Shown piece by piece: positions 7,512 to 14,090 of a stretch of 31,945 nt of DNA (positions are counted from its first letter, which is position 1; every line of letters begins with the position of its first letter). Both the position numbers and the translations under genes were made by a program. Source of the DNA: Bacillus sp. ISL-7. GTDB taxonomy: Bacteria > Bacillota > Bacilli > Bacillales_B > DSM-18226. The stretch covers positions 1 to 31,945 of the forward strand of contig NZ_JAGGQW010000074.1 of assembly GCF_018613065.1 (NCBI RefSeq), read 5' to 3'. The notes beneath the pieces were generated by a model. It saw only the letters and a list, made by a program, of their open reading frames with translations, searched no databases and was not told the DNA's origin.

Positions 7512-7862
7512 ATGGTTAACTATAATACTGGAATCAACATTTTTATGAACATTGCAGGTGGAAAATGGAAATGTTTAATACTCTTTTTCTTGAGTCAAAA
7601 ATCAGTAAGGACAAAAGAGTTTTACGAATTAATACCTGGAATTACACAAAAAGTCCTAACAGATCAATTGAAACAGTTAGAAAGAGATGGACTTGTACGA
7701 AGAGAAATATTTAAAGAAGTACCACCAAAAGTAGAATACAGCTTAACTGATTTAGGAAGATCATTTGTACCAGTATTAAACACAATGTGTGAATGGGGTA
7801 ATAAGTATGCAATGATAAAAGGTATAGATAAAGATCAACAAATTTATTGTGATCATAATTAA
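7512..7862 (+). CDS. HxlR-family winged-helix regulator
   Basis: 116 residues. The HxlR pattern is clear: IAGGKWKCLILFFL (about 13-26), LIPGITQKVLTDQLKQLERDGLV (about 41-63, the recognition helix and wing lead-in), then PPKVEYSLTDLGRSF and a C-terminal helix. GGAGGG lies just before ATG 7512; an upstream in-frame GTG is less likely. Many redox-sensing members carry a Cys before the GGKW motif. Here that position lacks Cys, while a Cys lies inside the motif (KWKC), so any thiol switch would work differently. Probably controls the divergent nitroreductase and itself. Confidence 0.88.
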   Translation: MVNYNTGINIFMNIAGGKWKCLILFFLSQKSVRTKEFYELIPGITQKVLTDQLKQLERDGLVRREIFKEVPPKVEYSLTDLGRSFVPVLNTMCEWGNKYAMIKGIDKDQQIYCDHN

Positions 7863-7969
7863 ACCTAAATTTCACCTAATGGTTCCCTCTTATAATTCCA
7901 AAGACAATTATTAAAAATAACTTATTCAGCAGGTAAACAGATCGAAAACTATATGAAGTTACTAAAAAC

Positions 7970-8012
7970 GCCAAACCCTATGGTTCAATAGTTTGGCATT
8001 TGTTCGTTTTTT
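7970..8012 (+). terminator. Intrinsic terminator of the HxlR gene
   Basis: GCCAAAC...GTTTGGC stem (with CTAT/ATAG inside), followed shortly by a run of T. Confidence 0.7.
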
Positions 8013-8167
8013 ATTGTTTATGCATGATTCTATACATTGTTGATAAATCAACGTTTTCGGCTTCTGAAGAAACCTGGTGATTGCATAAAAAATGGATTTT
8101 TATTAAACCTCTTATTCAATATAATGGCCCGATTCATTAAGAAGAGCACATTTCTTGCTATAGAAAT

Positions 8168-8186
8168 GCGCCCTTTAACGGAGTAA
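8168..8186. repeat. Short dispersed motif GCGCCCTTTA..GGAGTAA, copy 1
   Basis: GCGCCCTTTAACGGAGTAA here and GCGCCCTTTAGTGGAGTAA at 9669-9687 differ at only two bases, although the surroundings are unrelated. Probably a short interspersed repeat. Confidence 0.4.
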
Positions 8187-8192
8187 AGATAC

Positions 8193-8362
8193 TCATAATA
8201 ATTTAGACATATAATACTCATTAAAAGGCGTTCCATCAATCATAAGTGAATTTCTCTTCGTACCTTCAATTTCAAATCCACTTTTCTTATATAGAGCTAC
8301 ACTGGCTTAATTAAATTTATGAAATTCTCTGCATCTTCATGTTTTATCTCTCTAACTAACAT
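8193..8362 (-). pseudogene. GNAT acetyltransferase gene with its middle deleted
   Basis: Only the two ends of a GNAT gene remain. The start, with a G-rich ribosome site, reads MLVREIKHEDAENFINLI. The sequence then jumps, with a frame change, to the typical C-terminus: ASVALYKKSGFEIEGTK, then MIDGTPFNEYYMSKLL and a stop. About 100-120 residues, including the acetyl-CoA P-loop (R/QxxGxG/A), are missing. Family length is about 160-170 residues. Non-functional. Confidence 0.75.
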
Positions 8363-8501
8363 AAAAATCCCCCCACTTTCTTTAACAATCCTGCCCATAA
8401 CTTAATTACACTTATTTCAAACTATGTGAGCTTCCTCAATTATTTATTCTATAAAATTATGCAAAAAGCACGTTCAATGAAGAACGCGCTTCAGAGTGTA
8501 G

Positions 8502-8547
8502 ACAAACCCCTTTTATTAAAAGTTATCTGAAGAAAAAGGGGGTTTGT
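8502..8547. terminator. Hairpin ACAAACCCC...GGGGTTTGT
   Basis: A 9-bp stem with a long A/T-rich loop, followed on the plus strand by TTCTTTT. No plus-strand gene lies directly upstream; it may be a relic. Confidence 0.4.
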
Positions 8548-8613
8548 TTCTTTTATAGTTAAATATTTGGTTATTATCCTGAGAAAAAATACCATATATT
8601 GATAATTTATTAA

Positions 8614-8654
8614 CTATAAAAGCCGTTCTCAACATTTGAGAACGGCTTTTATAG
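8614..8654 (-). terminator. Terminator of the SR1-type sRNA
   Basis: A perfect 19-bp stem (CTATAAAAGCCGTTCTCAA and its complement) with a 3-nt loop; the T tract is partly inside the stem. It ends the transcript that carries the SR1P-like peptide. Confidence 0.8.
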
Positions 8655-8672
8655 TATTGATTTATGCTTGAA

Positions 8673-8795
8673 TTATTTAGAAGTCTTCTTTTGTTTTTTA
8701 TCACAGCAAGTGCATTGTCCGTACAAAGTTGATACTTTCTCATTCTCAAAATGATCAATTGTGTTATTGCAAATTTGGCAAATGATAGTTCCCAT
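8673..8795 (-). CDS. sr1P: SR1P-like GapA-binding small protein
   Basis: 40 residues: MGTIICQICNNTIDHFENEK, then VSTLYGQCTCCDKKQKKTSK. The pattern MGTIxCQxCNxxIxxFExEKVxTLYGxC is that of SR1P of B. subtilis (39 residues), with a CxxC pair at 6-9 and a C-terminal cysteine cluster (28, 30, 31). Known role there: binds the glycolytic glyceraldehyde-3-phosphate dehydrogenase GapA and promotes its interaction with RNase J1. AAAGGGAG precedes ATG 8795. Odd: the C-terminal tail is Lys-rich, where the B. subtilis peptide is acidic. Identification rests on recalled family sequence. Confidence 0.85.
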   Translation of the reverse strand: MGTIICQICNNTIDHFENEKVSTLYGQCTCCDKKQKKTSK

Positions 8796-8852
8796 TAGAA
8801 AAACTCCCTTTTGTTTGAATTTTATAAGATAGACAATTTTAATTTCTTAAAA

Positions 8853-8866
8853 TGTAAGCGTTTTTT
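8853..8866. promoter_or_regulatory. cre-like site in the SR1 leader
   Basis: TGTAAGCGTTTTTT fits 12 of 14 positions of the CcpA cre consensus TGWAANCGNTNWCA and lies just downstream of the predicted start, a position for roadblock repression. Confidence 0.45.
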
Positions 8867-8879
8867 ATTTGCTAGTATT

Positions 8880-8927
8880 ATAATAGTATGTCACATTTGG
8901 TTTGTCAATAATAAATTGTATAACACA
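8880..8927 (-). promoter_or_regulatory. SR1 promoter with two CcpN boxes
   Basis: On the minus strand, TTGACA (8908-8903), 17 bp, TATTAT (8885-8880). Two sequences fit the CcpN consensus TRTGHYATAYW without a mismatch: TGTGACATACT (8895-8885), overlapping the first base of the -10 box and lying within the spacer, and TGTGTTATACA (8927-8917), just upstream of the -35. Their starts are 32 bp apart, three helical turns. Confidence 0.8.
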
Positions 8928-8929
8928 TT

Positions 8930-9353
8930 TAAAGAGATAATGTCGATTTTTAGGGAAATTATAAATTTAAGGTTCTGGTGTAGAATTTCAGCTAACTGGA
9001 AATTAATCTATAGATCTCGGACATACTGATATTATCAGTCTAAAAAAGGGTGTGTATCGGTATACACCTTAAGGGGGCTCCCTCTCCGGAAGGAAATGAT
9101 TCCCACCAAAAGTATATTTTAGTAGATAAAACATTTGTACTAAAAATAAAGGCAGGAGAACGCATAAAAAATTGACGAGTAAATCCTTTATTACAATTAC
9201 TCATGATTACATCCCGCTTCATTTAAAATTATCTTTTTTATATGTAAAAAACTTCACAAATTGTTCAAAAACATTAGTTTAAAGTACGATTATTTCGTGT
9301 ATTATTATAATATAGAATATTCAGACGAATATATTGAAAGGAGCTGTATTTAG
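8930..9353. other. Intergenic; possible minus-strand small transcript
   Basis: No supported gene. At 9042-9068 the minus strand has GGTGTATA/TACACACC stem-loop followed by CTTTTTT, a plausible terminator. Upstream on the same strand lie a C-rich stretch (GGGAGCCCCC, about 9075) and a possible TTGAAC-17-TACATA promoter near 9242-9270. These could bound a ~200-nt small RNA; an open frame of 60 codons in it resembles no known protein. Confidence 0.3.
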
Positions 9354-9485
9354 GTGCGTAAAGATATTAAATCATTGAAAGAGCTTATCGAAGAAAATAA
9401 ACAGGATCTTTTAAATGATAAAAAGGCTTTGGAAAGAATTGAAAAACGAATAGAAGAACGACATTCATTAAAAAGGCTGGCCTAA
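9354..9485 (+). CDS. FbpB-like small basic protein
   Basis: 43 residues starting MRKDIKSLKELIEENKQDLL and ending LERIEKRIEERHSLKRLA. It has the amphipathic, strongly charged pattern of the FbpB family (Fur-regulated basic protein, PF13040: MRK...ELVxENKxELLxD...IExxIExR). In B. subtilis FbpB assists the sRNA FsrA in silencing iron-rich proteins under iron limitation. GTG start; AAAGGAG lies 10 bases upstream. The preceding A/T-rich stretch (about 9296-9326) contains dyad elements such as GAATATTC and might hold a Fur site, but no clean box is seen. Confidence 0.65.
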   Translation: MRKDIKSLKELIEENKQDLLNDKKALERIEKRIEERHSLKRLA

Positions 9486-9557
9486 TGCGTTTTATTGTTG
9501 CTTTAAAATAAAGTTTGATCAAATTAATACTAATAACCTTGATAAGTGATCATAGAA

Positions 9558-9599
9558 AAGAGCGTGTTTTGAAAAAAAGATTGATCAAAACACGCTCTT
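9558..9599. terminator. Bidirectional terminator between the FbpB-like and MarR genes
   Basis: AAGAGCGTGTTTTGA pairs perfectly with TCAAAACACGCTCTT (15 bp). The minus strand continues TTTTC, so it serves the MarR operon as well. Confidence 0.75.
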
Positions 9600-9668
9600 A
9601 ATATTTTCAATTGACTCATTCTTTTATCAAAAAGTTTAATCATTTCCTATCGATGTTGCTCAACAATC

Positions 9669-9687
9669 GCGCCCTTTAGTGGAGTAA
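9669..9687. repeat. Short dispersed motif GCGCCCTTTA..GGAGTAA, copy 2
   Basis: Partner of 8168-8186; lies between the FbpB-like terminator and the MarR gene. Confidence 0.4.
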
Positions 9688-9737
9688 CATGGTGGATTTT
9701 TATTCCTCTTATTTTTAGGAGTAATTCGTTTTATCTG

Positions 9738-10190
9738 TTACTTTTGTAAACTTTGTGCACCCATTCCTATTTTCTTTAATAAATAAATTAACTGTTCTTT
9801 CTCTTCATTAGTAATGAATGAAACATTTTCTGAAATTGTTGCAACGTGTTTTGGGAAAATCTTGTTAAAAAGTGCTCTTCCTTCTGCAGTTATGACTACA
9901 TTAGAAGCCCTTCTATCATTGGGGTTTGGCTTTCTTTCTACAAACCCTTTCCTTTCTAACTTATCTACGACATAGGTGATACTTCCACTTGGAATAGAGA
10001 ACGTCTCACTGATCTTTTGGACAGGATGCGGACCTTTACTGTAAAGCAATTCAAGAATCATAAAATTTTCCCTACTAAGATTATGACTTTCAATATCTTT
10101 CAGTAGGTTTTCAGTAATAGCTTTGGAAGCTCTCAGCCAAACACGCAACAACCTCAAATCTAACTGACTTTGTTCATCGACTTGATACAT
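9738..10190 (-). CDS. MarR-family repressor, MhqR-like
   Basis: 150 residues: helices flanking a winged helix with LELLYSKGPHPVQKISETF (about 47-65), SGSITYVVDKLERKGFVERK (68-87) and the wing NPNDRRASNVVITAEG (89-104). It resembles MhqR of B. subtilis (GSITYVVDKLE, DRR), which represses genes for quinone and electrophile detoxification, among them a DoxX-type gene. There is no obvious sensory Cys, as the protein has none. Last gene of a DoxX-pirin-MarR operon; the repeated dyads upstream of the DoxX gene are the likely autoregulatory operators. The inducer is inferred, not shown. Confidence 0.85.
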   Translation of the reverse strand: MYQVDEQSQLDLRLLRVWLRASKAITENLLKDIESHNLSRENFMILELLYSKGPHPVQKISETFSIPSGSITYVVDKLERKGFVERKPNPNDRRASNVVITAEGRALFNKIFPKHVATISENVSFITNEEKEQLIYLLKKIGMGAQSLQK

Positions 10191-10227
10191 TCACCGCACC
10201 TCCTATTACGATAACATTCAATTTAGG

Positions 10228-10994
10228 TTATCTTGGTTTTCTGTATAAAGGATATTCAACTTCAGTTGGAACTTCAATTAAGAAGATTCTAAGGTCTTTA
10301 TCTAAAGCTTGAATGGCTATTTCCCCACTAATTCCTGATTGAACAATAACAAAATCCTTATGTCTAAAATGAGTCGGTTGATTTGCATCTAATGTGAACG
10401 ATCCATCGCCCCTAATAGCTAAACCAGCTAATGTCTGGTATGGAGCAAGACTATGGGTATATACCGTACCATTCGGAATGGAGATATCCCACATCGCTGC
10501 ATCTGTCACAATTTTCATTGGTGAATTGTTTCCTAGTACTGTTTTAATTTTCACACCATCTTTATCTGTTACAGAAAATTCACTAGAATCGTATTGTGAA
10601 TAAGTAGGTGTACGTTTTAGTGCTTGGCTTAAATCGGTTCGAACCAGATTTGAAATATTTCAGATGGTTCTTTTAATGCTTCTGCGTGATACACACCAGA
10701 TCCTGTTTGCATGAGCTGGGTGCCGCCTTCCCCTACAACACTAACTGTACCAAGCGTATCACGATGATAACCTTTACCCTTGATTACATAAGTGATGATT
10801 TCAAAACCTTGATGAGGATGTAGACCAATTTCAGCAGGTTCTTGAGAATGTCCCCAAGCCCAGTAAAACAATGGTCCCAACCGATTAATGAGTGAACCTT
10901 CTCCAGAAAAGCCAATCGGCTTTTGCTCTATTATTTTACCGCCATCGAATTGCCCAATCGCTTGATCTCGTGGTTTAATAACTTGAACTTCCAT
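10228..10994 (-). pseudogene. Pirin-family protein gene, split by a one-base frameshift
   Basis: The first part (10994 to about 10635) encodes a pirin cupin: HPHQGFEIITYVIKGKGYHRD with His59 and His61, and GSGVYHAEAL with His103 and Glu105, the expected metal ligands. It reads to QIWFEP and then hits TAA. Restoring one base continues directly as DLSQALKRTPTYSQYDSSEF and joins the second cupin half (10554 to 10228). The whole is about 255 residues, normal for pirins (some are quercetin dioxygenases or redox sensors). A single G appears lost in CCG(G)ATTTAAG near 10634. Either a real recent mutation or a sequencing error. AAAGGAG precedes ATG 10994. Confidence 0.8.
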
Positions 10995-11027
10995 GTATTA
11001 TATCTCTCCTTTCGATTCATTAGCCGT

Positions 11028-11384
11028 TTATCCAAGTAAAGATCCGAAATTTATCATTAATACTATTAATCCAAGAATTAATAAAATGATTGGCATCATC
11101 ATGTTTTTGACTGTATCTTTCATTTTGATATGAGTGAAAATAGCCCCAATCATCGTTGCCACAATGAATAATCCACCCCAAGCAGCCAATGTCTCATTCC
11201 AAATACCTGCAATTACTAAAGCTGCCGAAACGAGTTCAACTAATCCTGTAAATACTCTAAACCATCCAGGATACCCATAATGCTTAAACCCTTCCACCAT
11301 TTGCTGTGATCCGAACTTCATAAATCCAAACATTAGGAATCCTAATCCTAATATAACTTGAAGAATAATTGATAAAACACTCAT
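11028..11384 (-). CDS. DoxX-family membrane protein
   Basis: 118 residues and four hydrophobic segments (about 3-21, 45-63, 68-86, 96-115), with GLGFLMFGFMKFGSQQM near 13-29 and PGWFRVFTGLVELVSA near 39-54, typical of DoxX-like proteins. In Bacillus, DoxX homologues (for example MhqP) belong to quinone and electrophile stress regulons; the activity is unknown. First gene of the operon with pirin and a MarR regulator. GGGAGAG lies about 8 bases upstream of ATG 11384, and the upstream region carries two dyads that probably bind that regulator. Confidence 0.88.
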   Translation of the reverse strand: MSVLSIILQVILGLGFLMFGFMKFGSQQMVEGFKHYGYPGWFRVFTGLVELVSAALVIAGIWNETLAAWGGLFIVATMIGAIFTHIKMKDTVKNMMMPIILLILGLIVLMINFGSLLG

Positions 11385-11430
11385 TAAAGTTCTCTCCCTT
11401 TACCATAATAATATTTATCCTATAATTATT

Positions 11431-11483
11431 TATCCTAATGTTAGGATAAATATACCCTAACATTAGGATATATTTTATGTCAA
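11431..11483 (-). promoter_or_regulatory. Operator pair and -35 element of the DoxX-pirin-MarR operon
   Basis: Two 18-bp dyads: TATCCTAATGTTAGGATA (11431-11448, perfect arms) and TACCCTAACATTAGGATA (11453-11470, one arm mismatch). They are centred 22 bp apart, two helical turns, and a further TATCCT half-site lies at 11416. A minus-strand TTGACA lies at 11483-11478. The arrangement suggests cooperative repression by the MarR product. Confidence 0.75.
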
Positions 11484-11484
11484 C

Positions 11485-11929
11485 AAAAAAACAACCAATT
11501 TAGTTATTGAGTTGTGTGTAGTCATTTACTATTCATCATTTTTTATTAAACTAAAATGCATATGTTAGTTTAAGTGCAAAGCTATATAACCTCTTCAAAT
11601 TTAAATATCTAATTTTCTTAAATAGTTTTGTTCCACAATAGCACCCGATTACTGAATATCAGCACTCTCCAGCTATTCCCCACATTAAGGGGTAATCCCA
11701 GCGTTCGTACAACCAGAGGCAAAGCAACTTTCCATAAAACCACTCCTACTTTGCATTCTCATATTCCTTCATAAAATTAAAAATCACAATATTAGATGAA
11801 TAAAAACGCCAAATTAATAATATTGATTCACTAATTAATTATTTTAATGTTTTTGTTAATAATATTAAGTTTCCTTATTTACTATATAAACTTCTCGATA
11901 TATAATCAAATAAAAGAAAGGAATTCATT
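11485..11929. other. Intergenic, no gene seen
   Basis: A/T-rich. A more GC-balanced patch at about 11635-11760 may be a relic of something coding, but no recognisable peptide was found. The promoter of the DUF2089 operon probably lies in the final 100 bases. Confidence 0.4.
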
Positions 11930-12295
11930 ATGGCCTATCAAGTAATTACAAATTGTCCCGTCTGCAGCAAAACATTGAAGATTACGAAGTTGCATTGCTC
12001 TCATTGTCACACGACGATTGAAAATGAATTTGAATTATCCAAGCTGGCGTCATTATCAAAGGATCAGCTTCATTTTGTGGAAGTATTTTTAACATGCAGA
12101 GGGAATATCAAAGAAGTTGAAAAGGAAATGGGGATTTCGTATCCAACGGTTCGAGGCAAGCTAACAGACATCATTTCATCCCTTGGATATGGGCAGAAGA
12201 AGAAAAATGAAGTAGACGAGAAAAAGGTTGTCGCCATGTTGGAAAATGGCGAAATCACTCCTGAAGAAGCCATTAAGCTCTTAAAAGACGAATAG
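11930..12295 (+). CDS. DUF2089 family protein (zinc ribbon plus helix-turn-helix)
   Basis: 121 residues. The N-terminal zinc ribbon is CPVC (9-12) and CSHC (23-26). A sigma-4-like helix-turn-helix follows: LSKDQLHFVEVFLTCRGNIKEVEKEMGISYPTVRGKLTDI (about 42-83). The C-terminus, VVAMLENGEITPEEAIKLLK, is a SHOCT-like helical hairpin also found at the start of the next gene. Probably a small transcriptional regulator of its own operon. AAAGGAA precedes ATG 11930; the next gene begins 13 bases after the stop. Confidence 0.85.
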   Translation: MAYQVITNCPVCSKTLKITKLHCSHCHTTIENEFELSKLASLSKDQLHFVEVFLTCRGNIKEVEKEMGISYPTVRGKLTDIISSLGYGQKKKNEVDEKKVVAMLENGEITPEEAIKLLKDE

Positions 12296-12308
12296 GGAGG
12301 AATTTACC

Positions 12309-12698
12309 ATGAGAGAGGAAATTGCAAAAGTATTAACAATGGTCCAAGAAGGAAAAATTGATGCAGATAAGGGATCAGAACTTATCCAAGAATTAAAAGA
12401 GAAAGAAGAAGCAGGAAGTAAGCTAGTACAAAAACCAACTAAATATTTAGATAAAACCTTAAAAATTCGTGTGGTATCAGCTGAAAATGATAACGTCACG
12501 GTCAATTTGCCCATAAAACTTATCCAGGTAGTATTAAAGGCTGGACACAGCATCGCAGCGAGTATTCCTCAATCAGAAAAATATGTAAAGGATCTAGACA
12601 TAAACCTGATTATTGAAGCAATGGAAAACGAATTGGATGGCCAAATTGTTGATGTTAAATCGGCAAACGGAGATACCGTTTCTGTCATCATTGAATAG
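12309..12698 (+). CDS. SHOCT-like / YvlB-LiaX-type domain protein
   Basis: 129 residues. The N-terminal hairpin VLTMVQEGKIDADKGSELIQEL (about 8-29) is the SHOCT-like motif seen in YvlB/LiaX-related proteins. A beta-rich part follows (KTLKIRVVSAENDNVTVNLP, about 49-68), then an IDxLIIEAMENELDGQIVDVKS-type segment and a C-terminal strand. GGGAGG lies 8 bases before the ATG. In related operons such proteins accompany DUF2089 regulators and envelope-stress genes. The function here is not known; the neighbourhood suggests membrane or envelope stress sensing. Confidence 0.75.
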   Translation: MREEIAKVLTMVQEGKIDADKGSELIQELKEKEEAGSKLVQKPTKYLDKTLKIRVVSAENDNVTVNLPIKLIQVVLKAGHSIAASIPQSEKYVKDLDINLIIEAMENELDGQIVDVKSANGDTVSVIIE

Positions 12699-12708
12699 TG
12701 AGTTGCTT

Positions 12709-12989
12709 ATGCTGCATTTAAAAGTGAAAGCAAAAGACATTCGGCTCACCATCCCCATTCCATATGCCATTTTAAACATGGGTATATCAATTTTATCTTC
12801 AAAATTGCTTCATCACCATGCAAACAAATGGACAAAAGAGCACTTCGAAAGAAAAAAACTGGACTTTACCATTCCACTGATAGACAAAAAACGCTAAAGC
12901 CAATCGTAAAGGAACTGAAAAATCATAAAGGGATCGTGCTGGTAGATGTCAAAGCTAAAGACGGTACTGAGGTGAAGGTTACCCTATAA
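12709..12989 (+). pseudogene. Third gene of the DUF2089 operon, frameshifted in an A run
   Basis: ATG 12709 starts MLHLKVKAKDIRLTIPIPYA and reads to a stop at 12897. One added A in the run at about 12886-12892 (GAC AAA AAA CGC) turns the end into DKKTLKPIVKELKNHKG and then IVLVDVKAKDGTEVKVTL, stopping at 12989 just before the terminator. The composite of about 94 residues matches the C-terminal layout of the preceding SHOCT-like protein (the VDVK...DG.xV.V ending), so it is a paralogous domain. Either a broken gene, a contingency locus, or a homopolymer error. Confidence 0.65.
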
Positions 12990-13004
12990 TGTTTTATAGA
13001 TTAC

Positions 13005-13028
13005 ACCGGTCACTGACCGGCTTTTTTA
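13005..13028 (+). terminator. Intrinsic terminator of the DUF2089 operon
   Basis: CCGGTCA-C-TGACCGG stem followed by CTTTTTT. Confidence 0.9.
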
Positions 13029-13103
13029 TTTCACTCATAAATTTATAATTTATATACCTTATTGGATTCTTACACAATCAAATTGGATATTCCTACAAAT
13101 GAA

Positions 13104-13159
13104 GAAAATCGCTAATACGACTTAAATCACGACCCAAGTGAAGATTAATCACTTGGGTC
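13104..13159. repeat. Dispersed repeat ending in an inverted repeat, intact copy
   Basis: AAATCGCTAA..CGACTTAA is followed by GACCCAAGTGA...TCACTTGGGTC (11-bp stem, 7-nt loop). The first ~40 bases recur at 27444-27483, at the 3' end of the MFS gene, where a TnpB element has replaced the second arm. No T run follows on either strand, so it is not a standard terminator. Confidence 0.65.
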
Positions 13160-13179
13160 TTCCTAAAAAAAGAAACTCA

Positions 13180-13797
13180 CTAAAGTCTGTCCTCTCTCAC
13201 CTTTATGAAATCTACATTTTCTTTTTCTACTTCATTTAAAGAGCCATCAAAGGAAGGGTCTGGATGATACCATGACTTACTTGAAAAATATGCTTGCAGA
13301 TCCTGTGATTTAAAGCCATACCCATGACGTGCATAGATTTCATTTCTGGCTAAACGCAGCTGCCCTTTTGTAAGATTAGCAATGTCTTCTTCACTCACCA
13401 ACCTCTTATCACTAGCAGGCAAAATATGATCTGAAGAGGAAAGATTTGAACTTTCATGACTTTTTTCTTTTGTTGAATGGTGATCATGACTAGATTGATC
13501 TTTATTTTCTACAGCTTTATCTTTTGATTGATCAATCGTTTTGGTGGCAGCTAAATTTGATTTAGATTCAGACTTATGAAAACCTTTATCTATTAAGGAA
13601 GTAACGCTTATGACGAGCAACAAACCGATAATCGATCCGAGTCCTACTAATAATCTCGTTTTCGAACGATTTTTCTTAATTTCCATGCGCGTTGTTGAGG
13701 GCATGTTCTTATTATCTTGTGCAACCCTAGAACCACAGTTTGTACAGAAATCTACTAGATTCATATATTTTTCACCACAATTTGTGCAAAAATCCAT
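13180..13797 (-). CDS. Zinc-ribbon, single-pass membrane protein with YARHG domain
   Basis: 205 residues. Two N-terminal CTNCG motifs (4-8 and 18-22) form a zinc ribbon. One membrane segment follows (about 49-67), then a Ser/Lys/His-rich linker and a C-terminal YARHG domain: LRLARNEIYARHGYGFKSQDLQAYF... SWYHPDP (about 148-182). YARHG is an extracellular domain of unknown function common in Bacillus wall-associated and lipoprotein-like proteins. AAAGGGGAA precedes ATG 13797. Monocistronic. The topology implies a cytoplasmic ribbon and an external YARHG domain. Confidence 0.88.
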   Translation of the reverse strand: MDFCTNCGEKYMNLVDFCTNCGSRVAQDNKNMPSTTRMEIKKNRSKTRLLVGLGSIIGLLLVISVTSLIDKGFHKSESKSNLAATKTIDQSKDKAVENKDQSSHDHHSTKEKSHESSNLSSSDHILPASDKRLVSEEDIANLTKGQLRLARNEIYARHGYGFKSQDLQAYFSSKSWYHPDPSFDGSLNEVEKENVDFIKVREDRL

Positions 13798-14001
13798 TTA
13801 AACATTCCCCTTTCTATGAATATTCCTTAGTAAAGGACATCCAAAGTTCTATACTTTGCAATCATAAATATTATAGAACAAAAAGAGGTTGGAATTATTT
13901 CAAACAGATTATTCTGATGTGACAGCACCATTTCAGGTCCTTTAATTCCCTAAAAATCTCCAGTTAATCTTCCTTTCTACAAGAGGGGGATTAGCCCACC
14001 C
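13798..14001. other. Intergenic, no gene
   Basis: Short A/T-rich spacer holding only the promoter side of the YARHG gene. No known element recognised. Confidence 0.4.
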
Positions 14002-14052
14002 AAAAAAAGCGAATTAGAACCCACATTTACATGTGTCTAATCCGCTTTTTTT
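14002..14052 (-). terminator. Terminator of the amino-acid ABC operon
   Basis: AAAAAAAGCG(G/A)ATTAGA arms pair around ACAT/ATGT; on the minus strand the stem ends in CGCTTTTTTT. Confidence 0.85.
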
Positions 14053-14090
14053 CAGGACCTGACAGCCCTCGTTTTCAACCTTATTTTTAA

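Larger units (their letters stand above)
8614..8873 (-). ncRNA. SR1-type dual-function small RNA
   Basis: The predicted transcript runs from the promoter at 8880-8908 to the terminator at 8614-8654, about 260 nt. It carries the SR1P-like reading frame. In B. subtilis, SR1 (about 205 nt) both base-pairs with ahrC mRNA, repressing translation of the arginine-catabolism activator, and encodes SR1P, which binds GapA. Promoter, two CcpN boxes and a cre-like site all fit the known control of sr1 (repressed by CcpN and CcpA during glycolytic growth). The base-pairing region to ahrC was not checked, because ahrC is not in this window. Confidence 0.75.

Noticed and set aside
8516..8758. 80-codon minus-strand frame across the SR1 region
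   Set aside because: Shadow of the SR1P frame; it runs through the terminator.
9040..9222. 60-codon minus-strand frame MKRDVIMSNCNKGF...
   Set aside because: Poor ribosome site, no family pattern, and it crosses a terminator-like hairpin; treated as possible non-coding RNA instead.
12613..12708. In-frame upstream extension of the third DUF2089-operon gene
   Set aside because: The extension overlaps the SHOCT-like gene and lacks a ribosome site; ATG 12709 is the natural start after that stop.
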